Below are positions 1-12,701 of a DNA stretch of 64,000 bases, piece by piece; positions within the stretch are counted from its first letter, which is position 1; the number at the start of each line of letters is the position of its first letter. Source of the DNA: Stictocephala bisonia (taxonomy: Eukaryota > Arthropoda > Insecta > Hemiptera > Membracidae); assembly GCA_035578905.1 (NCBI GenBank), contig JAQJVL010000124.1:1-64000 (forward strand), written 5' to 3'. The position numbers were made by a program, and so were the translations under genes. Below the pieces are notes generated by a model. That model had not been told where the DNA came from, did not search any database, and saw only the letters and a list, made by a program, of their open reading frames with translations.

Positions 1-1063
1 GATATGGTTGTGATATGTTGAATTAAGTACATCATCTAAGACGCCCTTGGAGTCTTTGTAGGTGTAAGTAAGAAATGGAAGATGGGAGTATTGCCAATGG
101 CTCTTTGAAGTTATAGAATGTTTTACTTAATTTTTACATTTTTGTGCAATGAAAACTATGGAAATGTCAAAAGATCTATTTCCCTTTTAAATGACCATGC
201 TCTATTGTGTTTTTGACCTGCAACTCAAGTAACGGGTGCCCCTCACCTGGCAGTAGGCAATTTGGGTGTGTGTTTTAATTGCATGCTACTGGTGCTAGCC
301 CTATATAACTCAACAACCAATCAATCAGTCACCATCCAACATCGTTAATGATTCAATTAATTGTAGAAACACACAACCCACCCACTCGTCACACTGGCTG
401 ATATACTGGACTGCCGATCAAATTGTCAAATTGATTTCGATTGAGATGTGGGGGGCCCGGGACATAAATCTCGAGTCTACACAAATTATAGTCCCCCACA
501 CCAGTGTGTGCATTTTTGGGCCCACCCACTTGCAACAAACGGATTTTTCTGACATTTGCGGCACGGTTTGCACAGCCCCACTCATTATTGGCTAATTTAT
601 GACATTGGGATAGGAGGGAAGCCAGACGGACTCCCGCTTGCGGCCCCAACTTATTTTTTCGGGGTTATCTGTTAGCTAAAAATTTAAAAATTAATACTGT
701 GAGAGTATTTAATTTAGTGTGGGTTACGTACAAACATCTCTTGATGTGAGGTGGAGGGCAGCGCTGGGGATAGTGGAGGTGTTTGCACGATATTTTTATT
801 GGTGTTTGCATGATATTATATTTTTTTAAGTTAAGTTATTTTTTTACCTTCATAATTACACCTTCATACTTTTTACGGTGTGCATTTTTTGGTAGATTAG
901 TGAGACTGAGTTTTAAAAATATCAGTGCTTAAATTACACAACCTATCTCAAAGTTTAGAACTAGTCTCTTTTATGCGCTGTTAGCCTACCTATATTCCAT
1001 ATTTTATCAAAAACATTTGCAAAACCGGGTTTTTGAAATTTGTTAATGTGGAGTATCAGATAA
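1..1063. other. No gene recognised
   Basis: AT-rich sequence with a GC-richer block at 390-650 that is open on the minus strand (86 codons, no recognisable family). Nothing else supported. Confidence 0.4.
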
Positions 1064-1595
1064 GGGAGACAAAAGTAGGGTGTTTGCCATAATTACGTGA
1101 AAAATTTTATCACGATATTTCGATTTTTGGGAAAACCCCAAACCTTTTTCAAGTGCTAAAACCCAAATCACATCTACACAAACATGTTATAAAACTACGT
1201 TCTTAAACTTATCTACTTTAATAATTATCTACATTTTAACTTAGATCCTAAATAGGGTTTCAACAAAATGAACTTCTGTTAAATTTTAAAAAATGTTAAT
1301 AAAGGTTAAATTAATATAACCAATTGGGCGCTGTCAATGTCTCGATATTTTGGTTCTTTAAATTTGGTTTATTTAACAAAAGTTCATTTTGTTGTACCCC
1401 TTCTAGGATCTAGGTAAAAATTTTTAGATTAAATTTTTAAAGTAGTAAGTTTAAGAATGTAGTTTTATAACATGTTTGTGTAGATGTTTAATTTAGTTTT
1501 TAGCACTTGAAAAAGGTTTGGGTTTTACCAAATCGAAACGTCATGATTGGTAATTTCACGTAATGATGGCAAATGCCAACTACCTTTGTCTCCCT
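1064..1595. mobile_element. Foldback/MITE-like element, about 530 bp
   Basis: The left half starting GGGAGACAAAAGTAGGGTG pairs with the reverse complement of the right half (ending CTACCTTTGTCTCCC) almost to the centre, giving arms of roughly 260 bp. Well-matched internal blocks include AACCTTTTTCAAGTGCTAAA and ACACAAACATGTTATAAAAC. Flanks TCAGATAA and TCAGTTTA could be a diverged 8-bp target duplication. No coding capacity. Confidence 0.8.
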
Positions 1596-1749
1596 CAGTT
1601 TATATGATGACCTATTTTTGTTGAATCTATCATGGGAAGGATCTGACTCCCTTTTAAAAAGATTTGACTCCCTCTCGAAAAATGTATATTTCGCAAAAAA
1701 GTGTCAATATTGATCTTTGCAGTTAGTTGAAATATAATTTTAAAAGTAG

Positions 1750-3390
1750 CTATAATTTTAAATGGTTGTTTGATTTTTAAAAAGGTAATTTTTTTTGATT
1801 TTTTGTTTGTTTTTGGAACTTTTTTCTTTTTGGTAGATTTTATTAAAATTTTTTAGTAATTTAAAAAAAAATTTTGGAAAAATTATGAAACATAAAAAAA
1901 AGGGGAAAATTTTTTTTTAAAAATTGGTTGGGGATACTAAAAATTTCAAAGGTTGTGATCCCGAATAGGCGGGGGTTTTAAATGGTATTTTTTGTTTTAA
2001 AAAAAAAATGTTTTGTTTAAAAAATTTTTGTTTTTGGGGTTTATTTTTTTTTTGAAATTATTTTTTATTTTATTTTTAAATTGTTTGTTGGGTTTTTAAA
2101 TTTTTTAAAAATTTGAAATTTTTAGTTTTTACTCAAGATGTTGGCAAAATTAAAAAAAAAAAACCCAAAAAATTTTTAGATTTTGATTTTTATTTTTCCC
2201 CTTAAAATAAATTTTTTTTCCAAAACCCTTTTTAAAAAGCCTTCAATAGGTTGTTTTATTAAAAATTTTTTGGGAGTTTATTGTGTGGGGCCTTTAAAAT
2301 TGGGGAAACTTTTTAAAAATTTTGGGGTTTCCCCAAAAAACCCATTTGAGGGAATTTAATTTTTAAAAAATTTAAAAAATTTCGGGAAAAGTTTAAAAAA
2401 GGTTGAAAAAAAAATTTTCTTTTTAGGGGTTTCCTATGGGGGGTTATTGTTTTTAATTTTTTCTTTTTAACGGTTTAAAGTTTCTGGTTTTTTTTGGGGG
2501 GTTTCCCAAAAAAAAAAATTTTGTTTTTTTTAAAAAAAAAAAATTTTGGTTTTTTTAAAAAAAATTTTCTTTTTAACCTTTAAAAAAAAATTTCTAATTT
2601 TAAAAAAAAAGGGTTTTAAAAAAAAAATCCCTATAGGGTCCGGGGCCCGGTTATTATAAAGGAAAAAGGTTTTTTGGGGGTTGGTACTTTTTCCCATTTT
2701 AAATCAAAAAAAAATTTTTTCGGTTGTAATTTTTTTTCTTGTAGAGGGTTTTTTTTTTAAAAAATTTTTTTGGGGCAAAAAATCCCTTATTTAAAAAAAG
2801 AAAATTTCAAACATTGTTTTCCCAATTCGCCCAATTTGAGTTAATTTAAAAAAAAAAAAAAAGGGGAAAAAAAAATTTTAAAAATGAAAAATTTGAAAAA
2901 AAATTTTAAAAATTCAAAAACATTTTTTCCCTTCACTTGTACTTTTTTAAAAAAAAAAATTTTCCCAAACAAAACCTTTAAAAGGGGGGAAAAAGGGTTT
3001 TGGGTTAATGGGGAAATGATTTCCAATTTATGCAACGGGGCCAAAATTTTAAAATTTTTTCAATTTTTAAACCAACTCAAGAAAAATTGGGACCAATAAT
3101 TTTTAAAAAATGATATTCAAAATTTTTAAAAAACCAAATTTTTTTTTTTTTAAAACCCTTTTTAAAAAAAAATTTTTTTAACTTTTTTTTTTTGATAAAA
3201 TTTTCCTTTTAATATTTATTTAATATAACAAACAGGTTTTATTTTAATATTTGGGGAAAAATTAACAAAATTAATTAAAAAAAAATTTTTTAATTAATTA
3301 AAAGTTAAAATTAAAATACTAAAAACGTTTTTTTAAATTGTATTTTTTTTTCAATTTGTTAACTTTTAATTAATTTAAATTTTATTATTA
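1750..3390. other. Homopolymer-inflated low-complexity stretch, probable poor consensus
   Basis: Sequence is dominated by runs of A, T and short runs of G or C (TTTTGGGG, CCCCAAAAAA, AAAAAAATTTTTT). It lacks the composition of the flanks, and open frames in it encode only Lys/Phe runs. It is more like low-quality long-read or gap-fill consensus than a known repeat. No genes are annotated here. Confidence 0.6.
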
Positions 3391-3407
3391 CATTCAATAT
3401 TTGTTAC

Positions 3408-3480
3408 ATTTTACACCTGAAGATGATCTAAGGATCGAAACATGTCGTGTATATGAAATAAAGTGATTGAACAAGGTATA
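3408..3480 (+). repeat. Dispersed repeat with ACACCTGAAGATG motif
   Basis: TTTACACCTGAAGATGATC ... GATCGAAACATGT ... GAAATAAAG resembles one arm of the foldback element at 45841-46083 (ACACCTGAAAATGAC ... GTTGAAACATTCTG ... GAAATAATTC). Single arm only. Confidence 0.45.
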
Positions 3481-4339
3481 TATTTTATCAATTATATATT
3501 ATTTTCAATCCAGGGTCAATATGATTATCACTTTCTTTGTATCTCCAGTGTTTTTTGAGAAATAAACACAAACGTGTTTTTAATAATAATTTTCCCACTT
3601 TTACGTTACTTTGGCCATACATTTTGTATTTAAAAAAATATCAAATTTAAAAAAATATAAATTGGTATTTTTAGGGTAAGGTAAAATATTCTAAATATTG
3701 GGTTTATTTTTTGTCATGACATAAGAGTAATGATCCAGATAAATCATTTACAATTCGACATATCGATGTTTTTCTTTAAATATTATCGTTAGATCGATAT
3801 TTGGTTTCTGATGGATTGGTAATTTGATATATATCGATGTGTTATTTACCAACTTTATAGATGAACAACTTGTACTCGTTGTTATACTGATCAAAAACTA
3901 TTATCAAAAATTCATCCCTGTATAATAAATCAGAATAGACAAATAAATGAACCATTTTTGTGTGCAATAGTTTACATAATCTTGTTACAAAGATTAAGGT
4001 CGTGTTGGATTAAAGTTTTTTTAAAAGTGTTATTAAGAAATTCATATTCATATTTCCTATCATATTTTCATATCATATAAAATTAATAATTGGTCTGTCA
4101 AATAATAACTAATTTATTTTTATTAAATAAGTTTATAATTAAATATATGATATTATTCTATTATATTTTATTAAATACTACCTTATTATTTTTATAGTTT
4201 TTACTAATGGGTTGTTATTAAGTGCATAATACGTATTTTATGAAATAGGGATTTGTTAATCATTAATTTAACAAGATAATGATTTATTTATCTTATGACA
4301 GTTGGGAAAACGTATTGTCGAAGAACGGTAGACAAGTAG

Positions 4340-4489
4340 ACAGTTCCATATGATGAAAGGAATACAATATTTGGTGATTGTCCTATCTGTATAAACTATA
4401 ACATAAAATGTGTTAAAACAATACAATGTAAACACACATTTTGCAAAGAGTGTTTAAACACTTGGTTAATTGATAATGGTGATTATTAA
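4340..4489 (+). pseudogene. RING-finger exon or relic
   Basis: A 49-codon open stretch preceded by a stop and acceptor-like AGACAG reads GDCPICINYNIKCV, KTIQCKHTFCKECLNTW, LIDNGDY, stop. The Cys/His spacing C-x2-C-x11..C-x-H-x2-C-x2-C is that of a C3HC4 RING domain (E3 ubiquitin ligases), with the usual W after the sixth ligand. The final C-x2-C pair is absent before the stop, so the domain is incomplete. Whether it is an exon of a real gene or a retained fragment cannot be decided from the window. Confidence 0.55.
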
Positions 4490-5036
4490 TTAAGGTAGTC
4501 TGAAATTTTTGCCATTAAATGTTATTGAAGAAACTGGCAGACACAGAAATAAAATTCCCTCAATATGCAACAGTGTGTTTCATTTGGGAATATTTTTTAT
4601 AAATCAGTTTCTGGAAGATTGTGTTAACACCACCACCACACATACACTTTCAACAAACCTGTGAATATAATATGGATAGGTCACCACCTCTCGGTACAAA
4701 CGTTAAGGAAGAGTTGAGTTCAAATCTTGACACAGACAATTACTTTTTGCCCCACGTTTTGGTGATAATTAATTTATTGGCATTGAATTAAACTATTATA
4801 CGTAAAATTTTTACTTGAAATTTTTTAACTGTCAATTAAAAATAATAATTACTATTACGAGAACTATTTTTATTGTTGATTTAAATTTCAAACATGAAAA
4901 TAAATAGAATGAAAACTAGGTATAGAAATAAATAATTTTATATCCTCTTCAGTCCCAATGTGCACAGTTGTGCACTAAATATTTAATTCATTTATGTACT
5001 GAAATAGTTCAAAATTCTCGCCAGTAACCATCTCAG

Positions 5037-5160
5037 CTGCTTCTTAGAGATGAGAAGAATAACACTTCTGCATTACACCATTTAATAGGTGATTTGAGTC
5101 CAGTAGTCAATATGGATGCCAATGACAACAAGAGGAAACGCTCATCTGATTGTCGTGTGG
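5037..5160 (+). CDS. Possible exon, unknown product
   Basis: Acceptor-like tctcag at 5031-5036 and donor-like gtaaat at 5161 bound a 124-nt open segment reading LLLRDEKNNTSALHHLIGD, LSPVVNMDANDNKRKRSSD, CRV. The charged, low-complexity KRKRSS end looks like a nuclear-type basic patch. An internal ATG (MDANDNKRK) could be a start. No family recognised. It lies 550 bp downstream of the RING segment on the same strand, so a common gene is possible. Confidence 0.25.
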
Positions 5161-5580
5161 GTAAATAATGTATTTTATTTACACTTTCCTATGAAAATGA
5201 GATTTTAAGATACAAAAATTACGATTAGCATAACTTTGTAGTAGTAATGAGGTATTTTAAACATAGTTTTAACTATAAATGTGTAGGTGGATAACCTATT
5301 TATAAAAACATTTTGTAAATAACAAAATCTAAGATACAGATAGTTGAGGACTTAGTCAGTGAAAGTTTAATTTACAGAAAACCACAGAAAGGGTTTAAAG
5401 GAGCACTATATTAAATAATATGTCTGCTAATCCATATACTGTAGAGTGTTTAATATTTACATATAATAAATTTTTCACTTACAACTTTTAAACGTGAATA
5501 AAAATAATAATTTGAAAAAAGTTTACAGTTAATCATATTAGTTGTAATATTTGAGGAATAAAAGAGTTAGTGCCAGCTCA

Positions 5581-5671
5581 ATATTTTCCTATACTAAACT
5601 ACACCGCTTGACATCAAGTTTAAATGCACTTTAAACAATGAAACATCATAGTGTTTTATGAAATATTATCC
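5581..5671 (+). repeat. 91-bp direct repeat, copy 1
   Basis: Near-identical to 7500-7590 (ATATTTTCCTATACTAAAC to GAAATATTATCC), differing mainly in a few bases around the middle (CACCGCTTGAC against CATCACATGAC). Confidence 0.85.
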
Positions 5672-7084
5672 ACGAAAGTTTACATTTAAATCAAAGATAA
5701 TCAGTGCAAATACTTGTATTATTTCAAAAAATAATAAAATATAAATTTTTAAATAATCATAAATTAAATATTGAACGTGGTATAACTTTTTGTACATAAT
5801 AATAAGAGATATTAGTGTATGGCAAAAGGTTTGTTAAAACAAAAATAAATTTGTTTACTTTATTGAATGGTTAGATGTATTATTTATATTGTTGTACGTT
5901 TTCTTATTGTGTAGATGACACATTTATAATCAATAATACTAGTTTGGAGATCAATTCATCCAAGGATCCACATGGATAGTTAGCACTTATTTTATTAATT
6001 TGAAAACATATAGCAGATATGTATTCCTCCACACCAGACGGACCCTAAAATCAGTTCTTATAATTCATCCATGTCCTTAAACGTTGAAGGCCAATTCAGT
6101 TGTGCCTTCGAATACCTTATACAGGCAACCGCGTGCACAGCTGTTGCTACTTTGCGTCAACCGGTTACCAGGCGCTATTACAAATCCATGAAGTTCACAA
6201 AGCAATACAGTGGTCCAGTTTGATTTTGTCAGTAGTCAATTTATAGAGAGGTTAGTCAAGATTTTCCTGGTTAACTAGAAACTCACAGTGAGTGCAGCAG
6301 TGAAAATGGCTTCCAAGAGAGTGGAAGCATTGTCTTTATAAATAAGGTTAAATTGTTCAGTAGAAAGGATAATTTATTCTAATAGAACAATAGCTAAGGG
6401 ATCAACAATTTAGCTTATCTAAACCACACGGTAAAGTACATCCGGCTGTATAGCCATTCACATCCGTTCACAACGCAATAATAGTTGCAACCATCCCACG
6501 TACCTCGATGGCAACCGTTGTGCGGCTCCATGTTGAGGATTGAGAACGCCGAGAACCTATCGCCTATAATATCCACAACACTTCAAGAGGTTGGGTTATA
6601 CGAGTAGAATTATGCCAGTGCCGGCTAATAAACTTTTCCTACCCATAACCCGAGTATACTCTCCCGGAATAGTTTAAATTAGTTGGTTGACTAAATTAAT
6701 TAGCCATTGGTAATTTCAGTCATCTAGCACACCCTCAATATTCCTGCTGCAATCCTAATTTTAGCATTCTTGAACAAACGTTGGTAAACATTGATATCAA
6801 TCGGTTTCTAAGGTCCATTTTTCTTGCTTGGTCAATTGGTTTGTCTGTCATTTTTCTTGAAATAGCCTTGCACTGATTATAATCAAAGACTACTAACTGA
6901 TGCTCCACGAACTAATAATCACCAAAGAAAAATAGATAAGCAGCAAAATAAATTATTTCATTTGAAATATCCTCTCAATTGTATCCTCTCAATGAAAACT
7001 TGATTGTTTTCATATAAAACTAACCAAGGAGGTTTTACACTAAATAAAGTAGTTTTTAATTAGCATAATACGTGTTGGTACATA
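5672..7084. other. No gene recognised
   Basis: AT-rich sequence without open frames of note. Sequence at 6400-6700 is somewhat richer in GC but shows no coding pattern. Confidence 0.4.
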
Positions 7085-7208
7085 TACAGTACAAGTAAAC
7101 GTCACACAACACACATTTATTACAATGTAAGCACAAAATGCACAAATATATTACAGTACAAGTACAAAATACACAAATTTTATAGTGATCGATTTTGGTG
7201 AACCACAC
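7085..7208 (-). repeat. Dispersed repeat, inverted partner of 33083-33205
   Basis: Reverse complement matches 33083-33205: GGTTCACC, ATCGATCAC, TTTGTGCATTTTGTGCTTA and GTTGTGTGACGTTT blocks in order. Internally it has two related ACAAAAT(G/A)CACAAAT units. Confidence 0.75.
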
Positions 7209-7499
7209 TCACCTTCCTCAGACCAGAGGGATTCACAAAAGAAATCGATTTGTGAAGAAACGGTTAAATTAAATCGATTTTAATTTAATAAAACTTTTAT
7301 TTTTATATTTTTAGGAGAAAATTGTACCTTTTTTCTAAAAAACAAGGTTTCAGAAATCAGCAATCAAAGTTAAAAGTTACCTTAAAACTCTCCTGGTGAG
7401 TAGTTTTCATCAAGCTTGCCTTCCATTTGCCTCTTAAGTTGTCTTCTCTTCACTCTGCTTTCTTTGGTTTGTTCTTCTGCTTTCTCTTCTGCTTTGAGA

Positions 7500-7590
7500 A
7501 TATTTTCCTATACTAAACTTCATCACATGACATCAAGTTTAAATGCACTTTAAACAATGAAACATCATAGTGTTTTATGAAATATTATCC
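7500..7590 (+). repeat. 91-bp direct repeat, copy 2
   Basis: Second copy of the repeat at 5581-5671, in the same orientation, 1.92 kb apart. Confidence 0.85.
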
Positions 7591-7639
7591 TCAGAGTACA
7601 ACATGTGATATTAATGATAATCGAGGGGGGTTTATTATG

Positions 7640-7800
7640 CCAAAAGTTGGCACCGTGAATTGTGTGTTTTTCAGGAGAGTCCTATCCTCTCTAACCTTAC
7701 ACTACTTTCACTTATCAGACATATTAAGGTGAATATTACTGATAAACAATAACGGGCAAGGCCATCAAACCTGCACTAGCTCGACCACTCGACTACATGA
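7640..7800 (-). repeat. SINE-like sequence, family 2 copy
   Basis: The minus strand reads GTAGTCGAGTGGTCGAGC, GCAGGTTTGATGGCCTTG, then CAGTAATATTCACCTTAA, matching the copy at 45.6 kb block for block with divergence. Confidence 0.5.
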
Positions 7801-8555
7801 TCTTCAAAGGTTTGTACCTCTTACTTAAAATTTAGTGTCCCTCACATAATATTTACCTCCCAAATCAAGGTCATAGATGTTTACTCTAATGATATTCAAT
7901 ATCTTGAAACATAAGTCTCCAAAGTTGTTAAAGTTTGTCGAATAAACACGTGACGCCTATTGGGTGGAAAAGCTACTTACACTATATAATTCTGGAATAG
8001 TATAGTTTGACCATTAAATCATTACATTTTATCTATATCATTGGGGAATCGTTATTGAAAACAAAAACAATCAAATGAGTTTGAAGTACAGTGTTCCACG
8101 ATTCGATCATCTTTAATTTAACTAAGTGGGATAATAACGTCATTAATAACTACACCTAGTGATCACAGGTAATTTACAGTAATACCTGAATTCAATCTAC
8201 TGAACAATCTATTGCGCACTGCAAATAGATTGTTCATATAATACTGGAATTATGTAAACGTTGATTATGTAATTATAATATGTGTTTTTTTTTGTTACCT
8301 GAACTGTTTTAATATTGTAATACATTATAGAATGTGTAAAGTATATATATATAACTAGAGAATGAATTTACAATATATCCATAAACAATTTAAATAATGT
8401 ATGTACATAGTAAATAATCCACTGTTCACTTATAGAATGTATATTATCAATTAAAAGTGGTTTATTTAGAATAAGTTAATCTCAAAAAAAAAAAAAAATA
8501 AATAAATAAACAACTGTGTTCGTGTTTTCACATATAAATGTGAATCTGAGTTTAA

Positions 8556-8556
<1 letters not shown>

Positions 8557-8595
<39 letters not shown>
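8557..8595 (+). repeat. Poly(A) run, 39 A
   Basis: An uninterrupted run of 39 A after GAGTTTAAC. It could be the tail of a retroposed sequence, but no recognisable body lies upstream. Confidence 0.9.
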
Positions 8596-8598
<3 letters not shown>

Positions 8599-8819
8599 TA
8601 AAAATAGCTATGTTTCAACCTTTTGTAAATATTTTTTTTTTTTTTTACTTCAAAATATACACATCTGATCTAAAATTATAGAATACAAATGATTTAAATA
8701 TGCTAAATATTTTCTGACATTCAAATCCAAAAATACAATCTAGAATAACAATTTACAAAAAAAAAAAAAAGATATGAGGTTCAAAACAAAAAAATCAATA
8801 TAAAACCCCACCCCCAACC

Positions 8820-9000
8820 CTCTCTCTCTCTCTCTCTCTTTTTTTTTTTTTTTGTGTGTGTGTGTTTTGTGAGGTTATTAATTGAAAACACAAAACACAA
8901 AACACAAAACACAAAACACACACAGAGAGAGAAAGATGAGAGAGATAGACAACAGAGAGAGAGAGAGACACAGAGAGAAAAAAAATGAGAGAGAGAGAAT

Positions 9001-9087
<87 letters not shown>
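8820..9087. repeat. Microsatellite cluster (CT)n, (AAAACAC)n, (GA)n, (CA)n
   Basis: (CT)n at about 8819-8839, a T16 run, five AAAACACA-like units at 8885-8920, GA-rich sequence, then an uninterrupted (CA) tract of about 42 units at 9002-9086. The edge of the 3.6-kb duplication lies 85 bp further on. Confidence 0.95.
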
Positions 9088-10273
9088 GATACAGAGCTAA
9101 ACAAACACCGACTGACAACGGTGCTGACCACCCACCGACAGACCACAAAAATTACTTCTATCACACTACTTCTGCAAAACCTTGAGAGTTTTATAAGTTT
9201 AATTAATTACTCATCAGAAACAGTACAATGTTAGAATGTCTTCTCAAAATACAAAAAAGTTTTAAGAAACTGCTTAACATTTTTTTTATATTGATTAACA
9301 GAATCCCGTAAATTGAATTAGTCTATAAGACTTCATAAATTCTCATAGAAAACATTTAGAGTTTATGACTTTCCACAAGTATATAATCAGAAGAAAAATT
9401 GCTTAGCGCAATCTGTCTGGATCTAATTGTGATTTTAGACGATCAAAGTTTCAAATTTCATGATAAATGAAACTAACATAACTTTCATTTTATGTTTTTT
9501 CAATAAAACAAATTCTTTACAGTTTTTTATTTTTTACTGCTTTATATTCTATAACTTTGGTTGAAATGAGCTCATTTTACGAATTTTGACTACTTGAAAT
9601 AAAAAATATGTATTGCCAATTTCAAACAAGATTAGCTAATTCAGGTGTATTTTTGTCCCTTGATATACATGATTTTGTTTTGGATTTTTCCAATCAACTA
9701 CTGTAAATTAATTCAGAGATATTTGGTTGGTATAGTATGAACGTTTGATTGGAGCTGCCATAGTATGAGGTATAATTAGGCAGTAAAAAAATTACAAGTA
9801 CACAAGATTTCTCTTATCTATGACACAACAAAATGATGATTTTCAAATCTTTGTTGGCTCCTTCTAACAACTGTTGATTTCAGAAAGTATATTTCAAACT
9901 AAAAAGACAGGACATTCTTATCAATATCCTTGGCCAAATGATGCAAAAAGTAATATGTCTATGAAAATTTATGTTGTAATTTTTGTGGAATACACGAGCT
10001 ATAAAATATAATCCGAGATATTTATACAATTAAACTGAAACAATAACCACAATATCAAAATGCAATTATGCTCACGTTACAAGTTGACGATAAAGAAAAA
10101 TCAGTACTGTGTCTCACATATACTAGACAATTTTCATTTCTTTTTGTAGCCTCAAATCATAATGAAATTGAAATATCTATGTTACATATCATATGGCATT
10201 TTGTCAGCTATGATTTATTATTTTAAATATATATAAAAAGCTGTAATATAATTATTTCAGAAAAGGTATCCTG

Positions 10274-10387
10274 TCACAGAGCTGAATCCAATCCATCGAA
10301 CCATTTAATACCTGCCTCACTGATTTTATTAAAGCTAGCTAATCTCTCCTTAAAAGAGCATAGGGGGCAATCTGTAACTATGTGACC
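10274..10387 (-). pseudogene. LINE reverse-transcriptase C-terminal remnant (copy A)
   Basis: A 37-codon open stretch on the minus strand reads GHIVTDCPLCSFKERLASF, then ending IKWFDGLDSAL and a stop. The order His-Ile-Val, Cys-Pro, a short helix and a final W-x2-LD resembles the zinc-knuckle tail of some non-LTR retrotransposon ORF2 proteins. The same sequence is present in copy B near 61515-61628. The assignment is from remembered family style and is tentative. Confidence 0.35.
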
Positions 10388-10633
10388 CCGTTGATTGGAT
10401 AGACTCTCAGCAATCACATGACAGATCTAGTGTCAATTCACATTTATATTTCCAAGTTTGACTAAGTTTTGTCAATTAGTTCTAAAAACATCCTCAATCA
10501 AAATAAATTCTCAAATTGATACTGATCTCTTCATGATCCAGCTCCAGTTACACGGTTAGAAGTAGTCTACAATAGAACATTTCTGAAGGAATTATTGCTT
10601 GGGGAGTCTCAGATTTAGCTCTATAATTTTTTA

Positions 10634-10891
<258 letters not shown>

Positions 10892-12701
10892 CTAAAATAA
10901 AAAATTGATATTACATTTTTTAAATGTTGTGAAAAAAGATAACTAGTTTTTTTTCAGAACAAATTAATAAAACTAATAATCTTTTGCATTTCATTAACTT
11001 CTGTAAAACAATTTTATATCCACGCCCAAGACTATTCCCCATGAGAAAAATTTAAGTGTACTAAATTGCATAGACATTGAAAGCTAGTATTCTTTAGTAT
11101 CATCTCTCATGATTATGATTGACAAGAATTTGTATTGCCCCTCTAATGACAAATCTAGCAAACACCAGCTGTTTGTGTTGTACAGTGGACTTCTCACATG
11201 TGGCCAATCTTACTTGCTTACTATAAATTCAGTTCTATGGGTCTATATCAATAATGTTTATTTTGTAATTTATTACTGCCGGATATTTCTGATTAACTTC
11301 ATATTTTCTTAGCAGTAAAGATACTTACTTCAATTACATAACTTTGATTTATCACACATCATAAATAAACAAAGTTTCCGATTCTATATAAATATAAAAT
11401 AATTCTGAAACAATTAATATGTAATTTTTTTATCTCGTAAATTGACATTTCCTTCCCTATTGAATACATTATTATTTAAAATATTACCCTTGATTATATA
11501 CACCTATAATAGATATTCTATCTAATAGGGATATTTGTGCCTGTAATTTTGTTACTTAGTGAGGCCCGTAACCACAGCTGGTTTAAACTGCATTACATTT
11601 ACATGGGAATACACTAGCGTACCACAAAACAGCTGATATTTTAACACTTAAAATTTATCATTGGGTGGGAAATCTATTTCAGTATAAAATCAACTATATT
11701 ACTTAAAAATCATACCTCTACACTCCCCGCATCACATGACTGATCTAGTGTCTATTCTCTATGAGGGAGGTTTATCCTACCTACAGGTATTGATGGATCG
11801 TTACTCATTTCGTCCATCAAAACTGTCCCATGCTATGGCCCAACTATTATTGGGCAAGGGGTTTGATCTGCTCAACTGGAAAGCTTATGTGGAGGTGGGT
11901 TTCGGTATTTTAAGGGACCATTCTGATGTAGCAGATCCTATGTAATAGGGAGGTTCAAGACCTTAATTAATTCTTATGACATCTTATCTCTGGAGAAGCT
12001 ATACTGCACAGCACTGAGAGCTAAGAAAGTGAAGATGCTATGAGAGTGCCTCTTATAGCTCTCCCGACTCTATTAAGTTGAACAGATAAAGATATTTTTT
12101 TTCAAGCTATAACATTCTTAAAATTTACAATCATGAATACAAATACATATATTTTAATAAATTGAAAAGGATATTGTCCATACTGTTCTTTATCATTCTT
12201 GCTAGGTCTCAGTTTTCAAAGATAAATATGAAAAACAAAAAAAAAAAAAACCCAAAATCATAATTTAAATGCCATATTATAATAATAATAAGGGAAAATT
12301 ATAATTATCTGGCCGTTGAGTATATTTACAATTCTAAACCAATATTTAAAAAAAAAATTAAAATCATAAAAATGTATTTGTAGAAGAAAAAATATAGGTC
12401 CTCCAAGGCTAAGCCTGTTTGGAGGTTCTAGTTCACTTTATTAAATATACTGTCAAAGCAGCGACCAATACATCGTTTGAAAAAAATCGTTGTTTGAAAA
12501 AACAAACTATATCAGTTCATTAAAACAAAATGTATATTTAAAGAAAATGTAAAAAACTTAAAACTATGCAACCTGCTTATTATTTACATTTAACAAAACT
12601 TAGTTACATTGTGCAGAAAAATAAACATATAACCTTGATAAATACATTTGTGTTTAAAAAATATAGAAAATTATTTATACAACTCACTTAATTAAACTTA
12701 A

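Noticed and set aside
389..649. 86-codon minus-strand frame
   Set aside because: No family resemblance and no supporting exon signals.
2841..3099. Opposed open frames of about 70 codons
   Set aside because: Phe/Lys runs from the homopolymer-inflated stretch.
8781..9164. Several long open frames on both strands rich in Cys-Val or His-Thr
   Set aside because: They are translations of the (CA)n and GA-rich microsatellites; no coding evidence.
11736..11945. 69-codon frame present in duplicated copy A and, with a small insertion, in copy B
   Set aside because: Retention in both copies is explained by the recent duplication; the product is not recognised and the insertion adds an in-frame stop or shift in copy B.
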